Positions 49,826 to 57,619 of a stretch of DNA of 64,000 nucleotides are shown in pieces. The translations under genes were made by a program, and so were the position numbers. Within the stretch, counting starts at the first letter, position 1; each line of letters opens with the position of its first letter. The DNA comes from Thermoleophilia bacterium. Its GTDB lineage: Bacteria > Actinomycetota > Thermoleophilia > Gaiellales > SKUG01. The stretch is taken from positions 124,001 to 188,000 of the forward strand of contig JAOPYQ010000009.1 of assembly GCA_025964555.1 (NCBI GenBank), read 5' to 3'. Below the pieces are notes generated by a model that was not told the origin of the DNA, ran no database searches, and saw nothing but the letters and a program-made list of their open reading frames with translations.

Positions 49826-50344
49826 TTACGAAGCTGCCTCGGCTCGCCGGGGCAGCTTCCAATTCGGGCGCGGGAAATGACACGTGTAGCCGCCCGGGAA
49901 TTTCTCCAGGTAGTCCTGGTGCTCCGGCTCCGCCTCCCAGAACTCGCCTGCCGGCTCGACCTCGGTGACCACGCGGCCGGGCCAGATGCCGGAGGCGTCG
50001 ACGTCCGCGATCGTGTCGTTGGCAATGCGCTGCTGGGTCGAGTCGAGGTAGTAGATCGCTGAGCGGTACGCCATGCCCATGTCGTTGCCCTGGCGATTCC
50101 TGGTCGTCGGGTCGTGGATCTGGAAGAAGAACTCGAGGACCTCGCGGTAGCTCGTGCGGCGCGGGTCGAAGACGATCTCGATGCCCTCTGCGTGCGTGCC
50201 GTGGTTCTTGTACGTCGCGTTCGGCACGTCGCCGCCCGTGTAGCCCACGCGGGTGCTGAGGATGCCGGGCTGCTTGCGGATCAGGTCCTGCATGCCCCAG
50301 AAGCAGCCGCCGGCCAGGATCGCGGTCTCGGTGTTGTCAGCCAT
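49826..50344 (-). CDS. msrA: Peptide methionine sulfoxide reductase MsrA (second copy)
   Basis: Start at the ATG at 50344 ([27 protein letters not shown]), with GGGAG about seven bases upstream; 172 aa, standard family length. Catalytic [67 protein letters not shown] and the C-terminal [24 protein letters not shown] are all normal; Cys in YTCHF may act as the resolving cysteine. It contrasts with the palindrome-bearing msrA at 40423-41106. Its 3' end contains copy B of the 33-bp repeat. Confidence 0.95.
   Translation of the reverse strand: MADNTETAILAGGCFWGMQDLIRKQPGILSTRVGYTGGDVPNATYKNHGTHAEGIEIVFDPRRTSYREVLEFFFQIHDPTTRNRQGNDMGMAYRSAIYYLDSTQQRIANDTIADVDASGIWPGRVVTEVEPAGEFWEAEPEHQDYLEKFPGGYTCHFPRPNWKLPRRAEAAS
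49833..49865. repeat. 33-bp direct repeat, copy B
   Basis: GCTGCCTCGGCTCGCCGGGG followed by CAGCTTCCAATTC, within the 3' end of the second msrA; see copy A at 49077-49109. Confidence 0.85.
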
Positions 50345-50485
50345 CGTCATCTCCCTCGTTGTCCGAGTGGTCGTACCCATACGGTACGTCCCGCGCACGT
50401 GATGGGTTGTCGCCTGGCCTGCTTTTCTTTCCCGAGCCGGGCATAGGGAGCTGGCTGAACCGTACGAAAGCAGGAAACGAGCGGC

Positions 50486-51061
50486 ATGCCGCAACTCATG
50501 GTCGACTTCATCAGTTCCCTCGACGGCTTCGGAGCGGCCGAGGGCTGGCCCGGCTACTGGGGCATGGAAGGGCCCGAGTACCTCGAGTGGATCGGGAGCG
50601 ATGCCCACGGGGATTCCGTCTCGCTCATGGGCGCGAAGACGTACCGAATGCTGTCGGAGTACGCGAACCAGATGCCCGACGATCCTGGACTGGCGGCGCT
50701 GACGAAATCGTCCAAGGTCGTCTTCTCCTCCTCATTGGAGCCGCCGCTACCGTGGGCGAACACGGAACTCGTTCGCGGCGATGCCATCGACTGGGTGCGC
50801 GAAGCACGGCGCGACGGAGCGCGCTCGCTGCGCACCATCGGCAGCCTGAGCCTGTGTCGGTCGCTGATGCGTGCGGGCGTCGTGGACCGATTCCGGGTCG
50901 TCGTCTTTCCGGTCATCACCGGCGCCGCGGGATACGACCGCATCTACGACGGCTATCCCGACGTGAAGCTCGAGTTGGTCGAGCAGCGGACCTTCGATGG
51001 TCGCCTGCAGCTGCTCGAGTACGTCCCGACTGTTCTCGATGGGCCACCAAGCCGGAAGTGA
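50486..51061 (+). CDS. Dihydrofolate-reductase-like (RibD C-terminal) protein
   Basis: A 191-aa protein with AGGAAACGAGCGGC before the ATG. The fold is shown by [111 protein letters not shown]. The family resembles DHFR/riboflavin deaminase-reductases and binds NADPH; the substrate is unknown. It is related in type to the frameshifted gene at 31991-32639. Divergent from msrA. Confidence 0.92.
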   Translation: MPQLMVDFISSLDGFGAAEGWPGYWGMEGPEYLEWIGSDAHGDSVSLMGAKTYRMLSEYANQMPDDPGLAALTKSSKVVFSSSLEPPLPWANTELVRGDAIDWVREARRDGARSLRTIGSLSLCRSLMRAGVVDRFRVVVFPVITGAAGYDRIYDGYPDVKLELVEQRTFDGRLQLLEYVPTVLDGPPSRK

Positions 51062-51069
51062 CGGCGCTG

Positions 51070-51075
51070 TAGGGT
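51070..51075 (+). promoter_or_regulatory. Leaderless-type -10 element TAGGGT of the 153-aa gene
   Basis: TAGGGT, spacer CAGCCC, then the ATG at 51082. Confidence 0.5.
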
Positions 51076-51081
51076 CAGCCC

Positions 51082-51543
51082 ATGCCCCGTTCCTCTGCGA
51101 GCACCTCCCCGGCCGGTATCGGCACTCCTGCGAGTGGTCGTCGACCGCGCACGGCCGCGCCGCAGCCGACGGGAAAGAACGTGCCGACCGATCCGCCCAA
51201 GCAGGTCGATCCAAAGGTGCAGGCGGCGATGGAGCAGGTGCGCCCCGCGCCCGGCTACGCACTCGCGACGCTGCTGCTCGCCAAGGAGCGCGCGGCCGTG
51301 CTGGACCTGCCGGCTGACACCACGGCGCTGCTCGAAGCGGCGTTCGTGCGCATCCACGCGCTGCACCCATCCGACGACGACATGGCACGCGAGTATCCGC
51401 CCGGCTCGATCGTGATCGCGTCGCTCGAGGGCATCGCGCCGCTGCTCGTCACGCACGCGTTCCTGCTGCCGCACGAGCGGATCATGGGCTCGGTGCCGAT
51501 CGACGGCGTCGCGCCCGGCACGCCGTTCGGCTTCGAGGACTGA
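51082..51543 (+). CDS. Unknown 153-aa protein
   Basis: The N-terminal 40 residues are low complexity (Ser/Pro/Gly/Thr/Arg: SSASTSPAGIGTPASGRRPR). The remainder is a compact alpha/beta domain: DPKVQAAMEQVRPAPGYALATLLLAKERAAVLDLPADTTALLEAAFVRIHALHP and GSIVIASLEGIAPLLVTHAFLLPHERIMGSVPIDGV. No signal peptide. The start is supported by TAGGGT six bases upstream. I do not recognise it. Confidence 0.65.
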   Translation: MPRSSASTSPAGIGTPASGRRPRTAAPQPTGKNVPTDPPKQVDPKVQAAMEQVRPAPGYALATLLLAKERAAVLDLPADTTALLEAAFVRIHALHPSDDDMAREYPPGSIVIASLEGIAPLLVTHAFLLPHERIMGSVPIDGVAPGTPFGFED

Positions 51544-51565
51544 CACTCGCGTCGGCGCTCAATCG

Positions 51566-51970
51566 TCAGACGACGAGCACGTCCAGATCGGGATACCACT
51601 CAAACCCGCAATCGTGCGTGACGAGCGTCATTCCATAGGTCGCGGCGGTGGCGGCAATCAGTCCATCGGCAGTTGTGATCGCCCGTCGTTCGCCCGCGGC
51701 CACGGCCCGATACTCGCCCCACGTGTTCCCCACGGCATCGTCGATGTCGAGACAATCGAAGTCTCGCGAAGCCTGGATCCACGAGTCGAGGCGCCGCGCG
51801 CGCGATGCGGCATCCTCTGCTGACAACGCGCCGTGCTTGAGCTCGCCCAGCGTCACGGGCGACACGAACCAGGCGCCATCATCCGGCAGCTCGCCCAGCG
51901 GTCGCCCCTGCTCGATGGCGATCAAGACCGAGGTATCGATCAGGTACTGCGCTTCGCCGCCCGCTCCCAT
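51566..51970 (-). CDS. vapC: PIN-domain toxin (VapC type)
   Basis: A 134-aa PIN protein: first Asp in YLIDTSVLIAIEQG, second acidic residue in VSPVTLGELKHGAL (Glu), third in ERRAITTADGLIAATAATYGMTLVTHDCGFE (Asp). These acidic residues coordinate Mg2+ for RNA cleavage in VapC toxins. Its ATG at 51970 lies inside the antitoxin gene, overlapping by 31 bp, a normal arrangement for coupled toxin-antitoxin pairs. Chromosomal stress module or stabilising element. Confidence 0.93.
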   Translation of the reverse strand: MGAGGEAQYLIDTSVLIAIEQGRPLGELPDDGAWFVSPVTLGELKHGALSAEDAASRARRLDSWIQASRDFDCLDIDDAVGNTWGEYRAVAAGERRAITTADGLIAATAATYGMTLVTHDCGFEWYPDLDVLVV

Positions 51971-52254
51971 GGGTCCTCCGGGATCTCACCTGGGCGACCA
52001 CCGATGTCGCTCCAGAAGGTGGTGTCGTTCGCATGCCGAGCGCGGATCGCGTGGATCGCGGCATGTGCCGTCTGCCAGTCCGTGCCCCGTGGCTGCGTTC
52101 GCGGCGGCCCGAGCTCGGCGACCACGCGTCCGTTGACGGTGATCTCGAAGCGCTCACCCTCCTCCGCCTCGCGCAGCACGCGCGAGATCTCGTTCCGCAA
52201 CATGCGCTGCGGCAGTCGGACCGGCGGGCGTCGGAGTTCTCGTCGAGCAACCAT
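51940..52254 (-). CDS. Phd/YefM-type antitoxin
   Basis: A 104-aa protein starting at the ATG at 52254, with TACGGT six bases upstream. The core LRNEISRVLREAEEGERFEITVNGRVVAEL is the Phd/YefM DNA-binding and dimerisation motif. The C-terminal part (HAIRARHANDTTFWSDIGGRPGEIPEDPWER) should wrap the toxin. A 16-bp perfect palindrome stands 9 bp upstream, as expected for autorepression. Confidence 0.9.
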   Translation of the reverse strand: MVARRELRRPPVRLPQRMLRNEISRVLREAEEGERFEITVNGRVVAELGPPRTQPRGTDWQTAHAAIHAIRARHANDTTFWSDIGGRPGEIPEDPWERAAKRST

Positions 52255-52260
52255 GCACTC

Positions 52261-52279
52261 ACCGTAGCAGATCTGCTAC
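52261..52279 (-). promoter_or_regulatory. Toxin-antitoxin promoter and palindromic operator
   Basis: The -10-like TACGGT (52261-52266 on the minus strand) overlaps the perfect palindrome GTAGCAGATCTGCTAC (52264-52279). Antitoxin binding here would block RNA polymerase directly. Between the -10 and the ATG there are only six bases, so the mRNA is probably leaderless. Confidence 0.7.
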
Positions 52280-52325
52280 AGGCGTTGGAATCCGCCGATG
52301 CACGCTGCGGAATCCCGCACCGGCG

Positions 52326-52331
52326 TAGGAT
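52326..52331 (+). promoter_or_regulatory. Leaderless-type -10 element TAGGAT of the 459-aa gene
   Basis: TAGGAT, spacer CGAACC, then the ATG at 52338. Confidence 0.5.
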
Positions 52332-52337
52332 CGAACC

Positions 52338-53717
52338 ATGTCGAACAAGCGCCAGCAAAAACGTGCCAAGCAGGTCCGCCGAACCAACGTGCGCGCTGCC
52401 CAGCGCTCCAAGCGTCCGCCCACGCCGGGCGACATCGCGCTGCGCCTCATCCGCGACTACGCGGTGCCGCTCGCGAGCCGGGATCCGCTCGATGCCGAGC
52501 TCGTCGCCTCGACGATGATGGGCACCGGCTGGAAGCAGGTCCTCGACTCGCCGCCGGAGGAAGCCAACGAGCTGCCCCACCCCGCGCTCGCGGTGATCAG
52601 CCTGCTGCGCAACCTGCGCGTCGAGGCCGGCGACATCGCCGACGCCGCGCTCGCCCTGGCCCACGCGCTCTGCGTCGCCGATCGTGAGGACCCGCAGGTC
52701 GCGGCCGCCGGCGGCGTGCTCGTCGAGCAGCTGCGCGCGTTCGGTGCGAACGATCCGATCTGGGCTGGCGAGACCGGCCGCTACGAGCTGGTCGCGGCCC
52801 ACGACGTGCGCGACGTGTGGATGGACGAGCACCAGCTCGTGCTCGGTTTCAAGGACTCCGCCGATCGCGAGCACGCACTGCTGCTCACCATCGATCGCAC
52901 CGAGGGCATGCAGCTCGGTCAGGTCGAGGTCATCGACCAGCGCGAACGGATGCTCGACGACATCCGCACGGCGATCGCCGACTCCGACGAGTCCGAGACT
53001 GCGCTCGTCGAGGAGCTCACCCCGGCGCGCGCCGCCGGCCTGCTCAAGGCCGCGATCGAAGGCACTTTCGACGAGGGCGCCGACCTGCTGCTCGAAACCG
53101 ACGAACACGAGCTCGACCTCCTCCAGCTGACGCTCGCCCGCTTCGAACTGCTCGAAGCCGCGTACGAGGAAGCGACCGACGAGGCCAACGCCACGCCGTT
53201 CGACTCGGAGTTCGACGAGGAAGCCTTCGACAAGCTCGTCGAGCGCTTCACCGCCAGCGACGAGTTCGCCGCCGAGACTGACATCACGCCTCGCAGCGCC
53301 GAGCTGCTCATGCGCTGGGTGCACGACCTCGCCTACCCGCGCGCGTTGTTCGGCCCGGTCCAGGTGCACGACGTGCTGCTCGACTACGTGCCGCAGGAGG
53401 TCACTGACAGCGAAGAGCGGTCGACGATCTCCGGACCGATGCTCGCCACCACCCGCGCCTGGGCACGCTTCTGCGCGCGCGTGGTCGGCCTTTCCGACGG
53501 CGTGGTCGACGACGTGCTCAAGGCCATCGAGCACTATGCCCCGCACCACGAGCAGGCGATGGCGGCTGACCCCGCATCGCTGCTCGGCTCAGGCCACGGC
53601 GGCGCGGATCTCAACGCGGTCGTGGCGCAGATGACCGAGCAGATGCGCGAAGCCGGCGTCGACCTGGGCGACGCGGCGGCAGTACGCGAGTGGATGACGG
53701 CGAACGCCCCGGGCTGA
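52338..53717 (+). CDS. Unknown 459-aa acidic helical protein
   Basis: A basic N-terminal tail (SNKRQQKRAKQVRRTNVRAAQR) could bind nucleic acid. The rest is strongly acidic and mostly helical, e.g. DEGADLLLETDEHELDLLQLTLARFELLEAAYEEATDEANATPFDSEFDEEAFDKLVERF, with a beta-containing middle (RYELVAAHDVRDVWMDEHQLVLGFKDSADREHALLLTIDRTEGMQLGQVEVID). No catalytic motif recognised; it resembles large uncharacterised actinobacterial proteins. It is divergent from the toxin-antitoxin operon and ends at a strong terminator. Confidence 0.75.
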   Translation: MSNKRQQKRAKQVRRTNVRAAQRSKRPPTPGDIALRLIRDYAVPLASRDPLDAELVASTMMGTGWKQVLDSPPEEANELPHPALAVISLLRNLRVEAGDIADAALALAHALCVADREDPQVAAAGGVLVEQLRAFGANDPIWAGETGRYELVAAHDVRDVWMDEHQLVLGFKDSADREHALLLTIDRTEGMQLGQVEVIDQRERMLDDIRTAIADSDESETALVEELTPARAAGLLKAAIEGTFDEGADLLLETDEHELDLLQLTLARFELLEAAYEEATDEANATPFDSEFDEEAFDKLVERFTASDEFAAETDITPRSAELLMRWVHDLAYPRALFGPVQVHDVLLDYVPQEVTDSEERSTISGPMLATTRAWARFCARVVGLSDGVVDDVLKAIEHYAPHHEQAMAADPASLLGSGHGGADLNAVVAQMTEQMREAGVDLGDAAAVREWMTANAPG

Positions 53718-53726
53718 CGCGCTCGT

Positions 53727-53759
53727 CCTGTGCGAGCGGCTCACGGCCGCCCGCACAGG
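53727..53759. terminator. Bidirectional terminator hairpin
   Basis: CCTGTGCG-A-GCGGC pairs with GCCGC-C-CGCACAGG around the loop TCACG, giving 13 base pairs with one internal mismatch. It sits between the convergent 459-aa and cupredoxin genes and could serve both. Confidence 0.75.
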
Positions 53760-53780
53760 AGGAAGCGCATCGGGGCCTGC

Positions 53781-54401
53781 TCAGGCGCCGTGACGCTTGG
53801 CGCGCTGGCGACCACCGAAGTAGGCGAGCGCCAGGCCGCCGGCCAGCAGTGACGCTCCGAGCCAGGCGATGCCGACCGCGTCGAGTCCGGTGAAGGGCAA
53901 CTCGCTCGCGGGCGGATTCGTCTGCGTCGTGGCAGCACCCGTCGCTGCAGCGCCGGTATCAGCAGCGCCCGTATCCGCCTGCGTGGATGGCTCCGTGGCT
54001 GGCGCGTCCGCTGCCGCGTTCACCGTGAAGCTGCCGTTCATGCCGTCTGCATGGGGATCGCACTGGTACTTGTAGGTGCCTTCCTTGAGGTCGACGGTCC
54101 AGGTCTTCTTCCCGACCTCCGGCACCTCGGTGGACTCCTCGACGCCAGGCCCGGACAGGTGGAAGTTGTGGGCATCCCCCTTGTCGTCCACCTCGATCGT
54201 GTACGTGCCAGCGTCAAGCGATGTCACGGGCTGACCACCCTGTGTCAGGCTGATGACGAAGTCCGGCCCCACGCTTGCCTGCAGCGTGTGGTCCTCGGCC
54301 GCCGCCTGTGCGGGGGCGCTTGCGATGAACAGCGCGAGGACGAACGTCCCCAGCGCGAGCAGCAGCGCGGTGGCGCGGCTGCGGATCCATGTGACGGTCA
54401 T
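53781..54401 (-). CDS. LPFTG-anchored cupredoxin (plastocyanin-like) surface protein
   Basis: Start at the ATG at 54401 with AAGGAG upstream; 206 aa. Signal peptide (TALLLALGTFVLALFIASAPAQA), a cupredoxin domain with type-1 copper ligands His in DAHNFHLSGPG and Cys/His/Met in YKYQCDPHADGMNGSF, and an Ala/Thr/Gly-rich linker. The C-terminus is a sorting signal: LPFTG, hydrophobic helix (IAWLGASLLAGGLALAYF) and basic tail (GGRQRAKRHGA). A sortase should attach it to the cell wall, where it could carry electrons or hold copper. No sortase gene is in the window. Confidence 0.9.
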   Translation of the reverse strand: MTVTWIRSRATALLLALGTFVLALFIASAPAQAAAEDHTLQASVGPDFVISLTQGGQPVTSLDAGTYTIEVDDKGDAHNFHLSGPGVEESTEVPEVGKKTWTVDLKEGTYKYQCDPHADGMNGSFTVNAAADAPATEPSTQADTGAADTGAAATGAATTQTNPPASELPFTGLDAVGIAWLGASLLAGGLALAYFGGRQRAKRHGA

Positions 54402-54624
54402 GGTGTGCTCCTTGGTTGCATGTGTAGCTGAAGCGGTACCCCCGGTCCACGGCGAGAGGCGGTGCTCTTCCGACGGCCGCGCACGAAGTGCGGCGTTTCT
54501 CCTCGCGTGTGCGTGAAGGTGCACGTCGGGCGTGGTGGGCCACGGTGGCCACCCGCGTGCCCTCCTCCGCCCGAACGGCGCCGATCGACTGCGCGCTGGG
54601 TGCCGCCGCGGGGGAAGCTCAGGC

Positions 54625-56301
54625 ATGCTCGAATCCGCCCGGATCCCCTCTGCTGCAGCTGGCCACGCGCCGACGTCTGCGCGCGGACCCGTCCGGAGCC
54701 TCGCGCCGACCGCCGCGACCACGCCCGGGTCAGGGCAGCACCGCCCCGTCACCGAGCCCTCGCCCGGGCCGGAGAACGTCGGCAACCTCAAGAGCCCCGA
54801 CTGGGTCAAGGACGCGGTCTTCTACCAGGTGTTCCCGGAGCGCTTCAGGAACGGTGACGCGTCGAACGACCCCAAGGGCACGGTGCCGTGGGGCACGCCG
54901 CCGCAGAACGACCAGTTCTTCATGGGTGGCGACCTCAACGGCGTCACCGAGGGGCTCGGGCACCTGCAGAAGCTGGGCGTCAACGCGCTGTACCTGAACC
55001 CGATCTTCACCTCGCCGTCGAACCACAAGTACGACACGACGGACTTCGCGAACGTCGACCCCGCGTTCGGCGGCAACAAGGCGTTCGACGAGCTCGTGGA
55101 CAAGGCGCACGCGGGCGGCGTGAAGCTCGTGCTGGACGGCGTGTTCAACCACACCTCCAACGAGCACGTGTGGTTCAACGACGTGAAGGCGAAGGGCAAG
55201 GACAGCAAGTTCTGGGACTACTACAACGTCCATCGCTTCCCGATCACGACCTTCAAGGACGAGAAGGGCGTGCTGCGCTCCAACGACTACGAGGGCTGGG
55301 GCAAGGCCGAGTGGGGCGGGCCGTACGCGACGTTGCCGGTGCTCAAGAACACGCACCCGGACGTGATGAACGCGCTCGTGACCGGCAAGGATTCGGTGAT
55401 GCGCACGTGGCTGCGCGACCACAAGATCGACGGGTGGCGCATGGACGTCGCCGACGAGGTCGAGCCCGAGGTGTGGCAGGCCGCGCGCAAGGTCGCGAAG
55501 GAAGAGAATCCGGACGCGTACATGCTCGGTGAGAACTGGCAGGACGCGTCGAGCATGCTCCAGGGCGACCAGTTCGACGGCGTCATGAACTACAAGTTCT
55601 TCCAGCAGCCGGCGGTCGAGTTCTTCGGGCAGAAGAAGCTCTCGCCGGATGCGTTCCTGGATCGTCTCAAGAGCCCGTATGCGCCCGAGGCGAAGCTGGC
55701 GATGCTCAACATCCTGGAGAGCCACGACACGCCGCGCTTCATCACGCAGTCGGGTGGCGACTGGTACCGCGCGCGGCCGGCGGCGATCTTCCAGATGACC
55801 TACCAGGGCGCGCCGAGCATCTACTACGGCGCGGAGATCGGCATGGAAGGCGGCGCCGATCCGGATTCGCGGCGCGCGTTCGACTGGAAGCTCGCCGATG
55901 GCGTGCACCCGGTGCGCAAGCTCGACGGCGGCCAGGACGCGAAGGTCTCGCCGCAGCAGAAGGCCAGCGAGATGTTCGGCCTGTACCAGAAGCTCATCGA
56001 GACGCGGAAGGGCTCGGAAGCGCTGCGGCGCGGCGAGTTCCAGCCGCTCGGCACGCACAACGACGACCAGACGCTCTCGTACCGGCGCGTCGTGCCGGGC
56101 AACGACGCCAAGGACGCGATCGTCGCGCTCAACAACAACGTCGTGAGCCGCGACGTGAAGGTGCCGGTCGGCAAGTTCGCGACCGACGGCACCGCGTTCG
56201 TGGATGCGCTGTCCGGCGCCAAGTACCTGGTCAAGGGCGGCGAGCTCCAGCTCGACGACCTCGACGGCAACTGGGGCGCCGTCCTGCTTCGCGAGGGGTA
56301 G
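54625..56301 (+). CDS. GH13 alpha-amylase family protein (cyclomaltodextrinase/neopullulanase-like)
   Basis: The start is assigned to the ATG at 54625 (MLESARIPSAAAGHAPTS), 558 aa. A 50-residue low-complexity N-terminus precedes the catalytic TIM barrel. Conserved regions: DGVFNHTS (I), GWRMDVADEV (II, nucleophile Asp), GENW (III, acid Glu), NILESHDTPR (IV). The C-terminal beta domain follows, with GTAFVDALSGAKYLVKGGELQL. It hydrolyses alpha-1,4/1,6 glucans or maltodextrins. No Sec signal is seen, so it is either cytoplasmic or exported by another route; VKDAVFYQVFPERFRNGD is typical of GH13_20/GH13_21-like enzymes. Confidence 0.92.
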   Translation: MLESARIPSAAAGHAPTSARGPVRSLAPTAATTPGSGQHRPVTEPSPGPENVGNLKSPDWVKDAVFYQVFPERFRNGDASNDPKGTVPWGTPPQNDQFFMGGDLNGVTEGLGHLQKLGVNALYLNPIFTSPSNHKYDTTDFANVDPAFGGNKAFDELVDKAHAGGVKLVLDGVFNHTSNEHVWFNDVKAKGKDSKFWDYYNVHRFPITTFKDEKGVLRSNDYEGWGKAEWGGPYATLPVLKNTHPDVMNALVTGKDSVMRTWLRDHKIDGWRMDVADEVEPEVWQAARKVAKEENPDAYMLGENWQDASSMLQGDQFDGVMNYKFFQQPAVEFFGQKKLSPDAFLDRLKSPYAPEAKLAMLNILESHDTPRFITQSGGDWYRARPAAIFQMTYQGAPSIYYGAEIGMEGGADPDSRRAFDWKLADGVHPVRKLDGGQDAKVSPQQKASEMFGLYQKLIETRKGSEALRRGEFQPLGTHNDDQTLSYRRVVPGNDAKDAIVALNNNVVSRDVKVPVGKFATDGTAFVDALSGAKYLVKGGELQLDDLDGNWGAVLLREG

Positions 56302-56388
56302 TCGCGGGGGCGGGTGCGCGAGCGGTAGCGCGGCGTCGGCGCGAGGTCGGGGCGAAGCGCCTTCCCCGCGCGGAGCGCGGCGTGCATT

Positions 56389-56407
56389 CGTACCGGTGGG
56401 CGGTACG
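56389..56407. repeat. Perfect 7-bp-stem hairpin downstream of the amylase gene
   Basis: CGTACCG GTGGG CGGTACG. A further copy of the right arm (CGGTACGTTC) occurs at 56464-56473. It could be part of a terminator; the region 56302-56663 contains no gene. Confidence 0.5.
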
Positions 56408-56513
56408 TTCGGCTCACTGGATGCGTGACTGCCCCGGCTGTGTCGACATCCGTTCCGATGCAGCGGTACGTTCTGCACTGAAGTTGCCCTCCGCGGGGGC
56501 GTGCGCGGCCCCG

Positions 56514-56620
56514 ACATCGGATCCGATCGTTGTCGTGCGAGACACGATCGGATCACGTCTGGCATCGCGTGCGAACATCGGATCCGAGCGTTGCGATTTT
56601 GGCTACGATCGGACCCGATG
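56514..56620. repeat. Two tandem hairpin units in the 362-bp gene-free region
   Basis: Unit 1 (56514-56560) is ACATCGGATCCGATCGTTGT followed by CGTGCGAGACACGATCGGATC; its arms GATCCGATCGT and ACGATCGGATC pair over 11 bp, and GTC/GAC extend the stem. Unit 2 (56575-56620) starts with the same ACATCGGATCCGA and ends ACGATCGGACCCGATG but is degenerate. The units are 61 bp apart, upstream of the TerB-like gene at 56664. No open reading frame is convincing here (56302-56663). Confidence 0.7.
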
Positions 56621-56650
56621 ATGCGCCACCGAGCCCCGGACCGCGGTCGG

Positions 56651-56656
56651 TAGGCT
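56651..56656 (+). promoter_or_regulatory. Leaderless-type -10 element TAGGCT of the TerB-like gene
   Basis: TAGGCT, spacer GCGATCC, then the GTG at 56664. Confidence 0.5.
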
Positions 56657-56663
56657 GCGATCC

Positions 56664-57269
56664 GTGCCCGCCGACACCTCCGTACTCGAACTGATCCGCC
56701 CCGCCGTCGTCGAGACGCTCGACGGCACGTGGGTGTGCGATCCGCCGCGACTGCCGATCCTGGCGGGCGAGGATCTCGCGGGCGCGTACGTGCGGATCGT
56801 CGACCACCTCGCAACGGGCGGCTACGGCACCTACCCGGACCCGGCTGCCGGCGACGGCGTGCCGAACGGCCGCGAGCCGATGATCGTCTACCACGCGCAC
56901 GGTCAGCCGATCTGGCGCGAGACGCACGAGTTCCACGAGCTGTACCTGCACCTGCTGTGCGCGATGGCGCAGGCCGACGGCGACGTGTCGAGCTCGGAGT
57001 TCGCGCTCGCGATGACGACCGCCACGCGCCTCGCAGACCGCAACTCGATCCGCGAAGCGCGCTACCACGCACTGGTCGCGTGGCGCCTGCGCCTGCAGGA
57101 CGCGACCGATCCCTACGTGTCACTGCTGCGTCGCCATGACCGCGCCGACGCGGTGCACGTGTGGCGCACACTCAGCGACCTGGCCTGGGTGGACGGCTAC
57201 TGCCATCCCGGCGAGGCACGCATGCTCGCGCAGGTGGAAGCGGTGCTCGAGATCACCGACGCGGACTGA
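56664..57269 (+). CDS. TerB-like helical protein, paralogue A
   Basis: A 201-aa soluble protein with GTG start. The segment LHLLCAMAQADGDVSSSEFALAMTTATRLADRNSIREARYHALVAWRL and the repeat VWRTLSDLAWVDGYCHPGEARML resemble TerB-fold helical bundles, in which an ADGxxxxxE motif recurs. It is paralogous to the protein at 60875-61549: both share VDHLATGGYG/VDELAARGYG, the PDPxAGDGxP motif and the ADG repeat. Function unknown; TerB proteins are associated with membrane stress and tellurite resistance. Confidence 0.7.
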   Translation: MPADTSVLELIRPAVVETLDGTWVCDPPRLPILAGEDLAGAYVRIVDHLATGGYGTYPDPAAGDGVPNGREPMIVYHAHGQPIWRETHEFHELYLHLLCAMAQADGDVSSSEFALAMTTATRLADRNSIREARYHALVAWRLRLQDATDPYVSLLRRHDRADAVHVWRTLSDLAWVDGYCHPGEARMLAQVEAVLEITDAD

Positions 57270-57290
57270 CGGCGCCAGTCGAACGTCGAC

Positions 57291-57572
57291 CTACTCCAGC
57301 TCGAGCTCGTCCAGGTTCTCCATGATCTGGTCGAGACCCGGGATCCCGGTAGGTGCGTCGTTGAGCGAGGTCTCGCCGGTGAGCAGCTGGTCGAGGGTCT
57401 CGAGGCGCTCGGTCATCGGCACGACCTCCTCGGACTCGATCTCTTCCAGGTCGACTTCGATGAGCGCTTCGAGCTCTTCGGCGATCGCCTGCAGGTGCGC
57501 GGCGCGCGAGCGGATCGCGTTGACCGCTTCCTCGAGCTGGGCGACTTCGGCGGGGGTTGCGTCGGACGTCAT
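57291..57572 (-). CDS. Small acidic coiled-coil protein
   Basis: A 93-aa protein from the ATG at 57572 (MTSDATPAEVAQLEEAVNAIRSRAAHLQ); the GTG at 57590 is an alternative. It is highly acidic and almost entirely helical (LEALIEVDLEEIESEEVVPMTERLETLDQLL), with a C-terminal helix rich in Leu/Asp/Glu. No family recognised. It converges with the TerB-like gene and lies downstream of the HD hydrolase gene. Confidence 0.6.
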   Translation of the reverse strand: MTSDATPAEVAQLEEAVNAIRSRAAHLQAIAEELEALIEVDLEEIESEEVVPMTERLETLDQLLTGETSLNDAPTGIPGLDQIMENLDELELE

Positions 57573-57619
57573 GGTCCCGATGTTGTCCACAGCCCGGACG
57601 GACTAAACGGCGCGCAGGG

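Noticed and set aside
54730-57171. 813-aa minus-strand ORF over the amylase
   Set aside because: Antisense to a GH13 protein with all four conserved regions.
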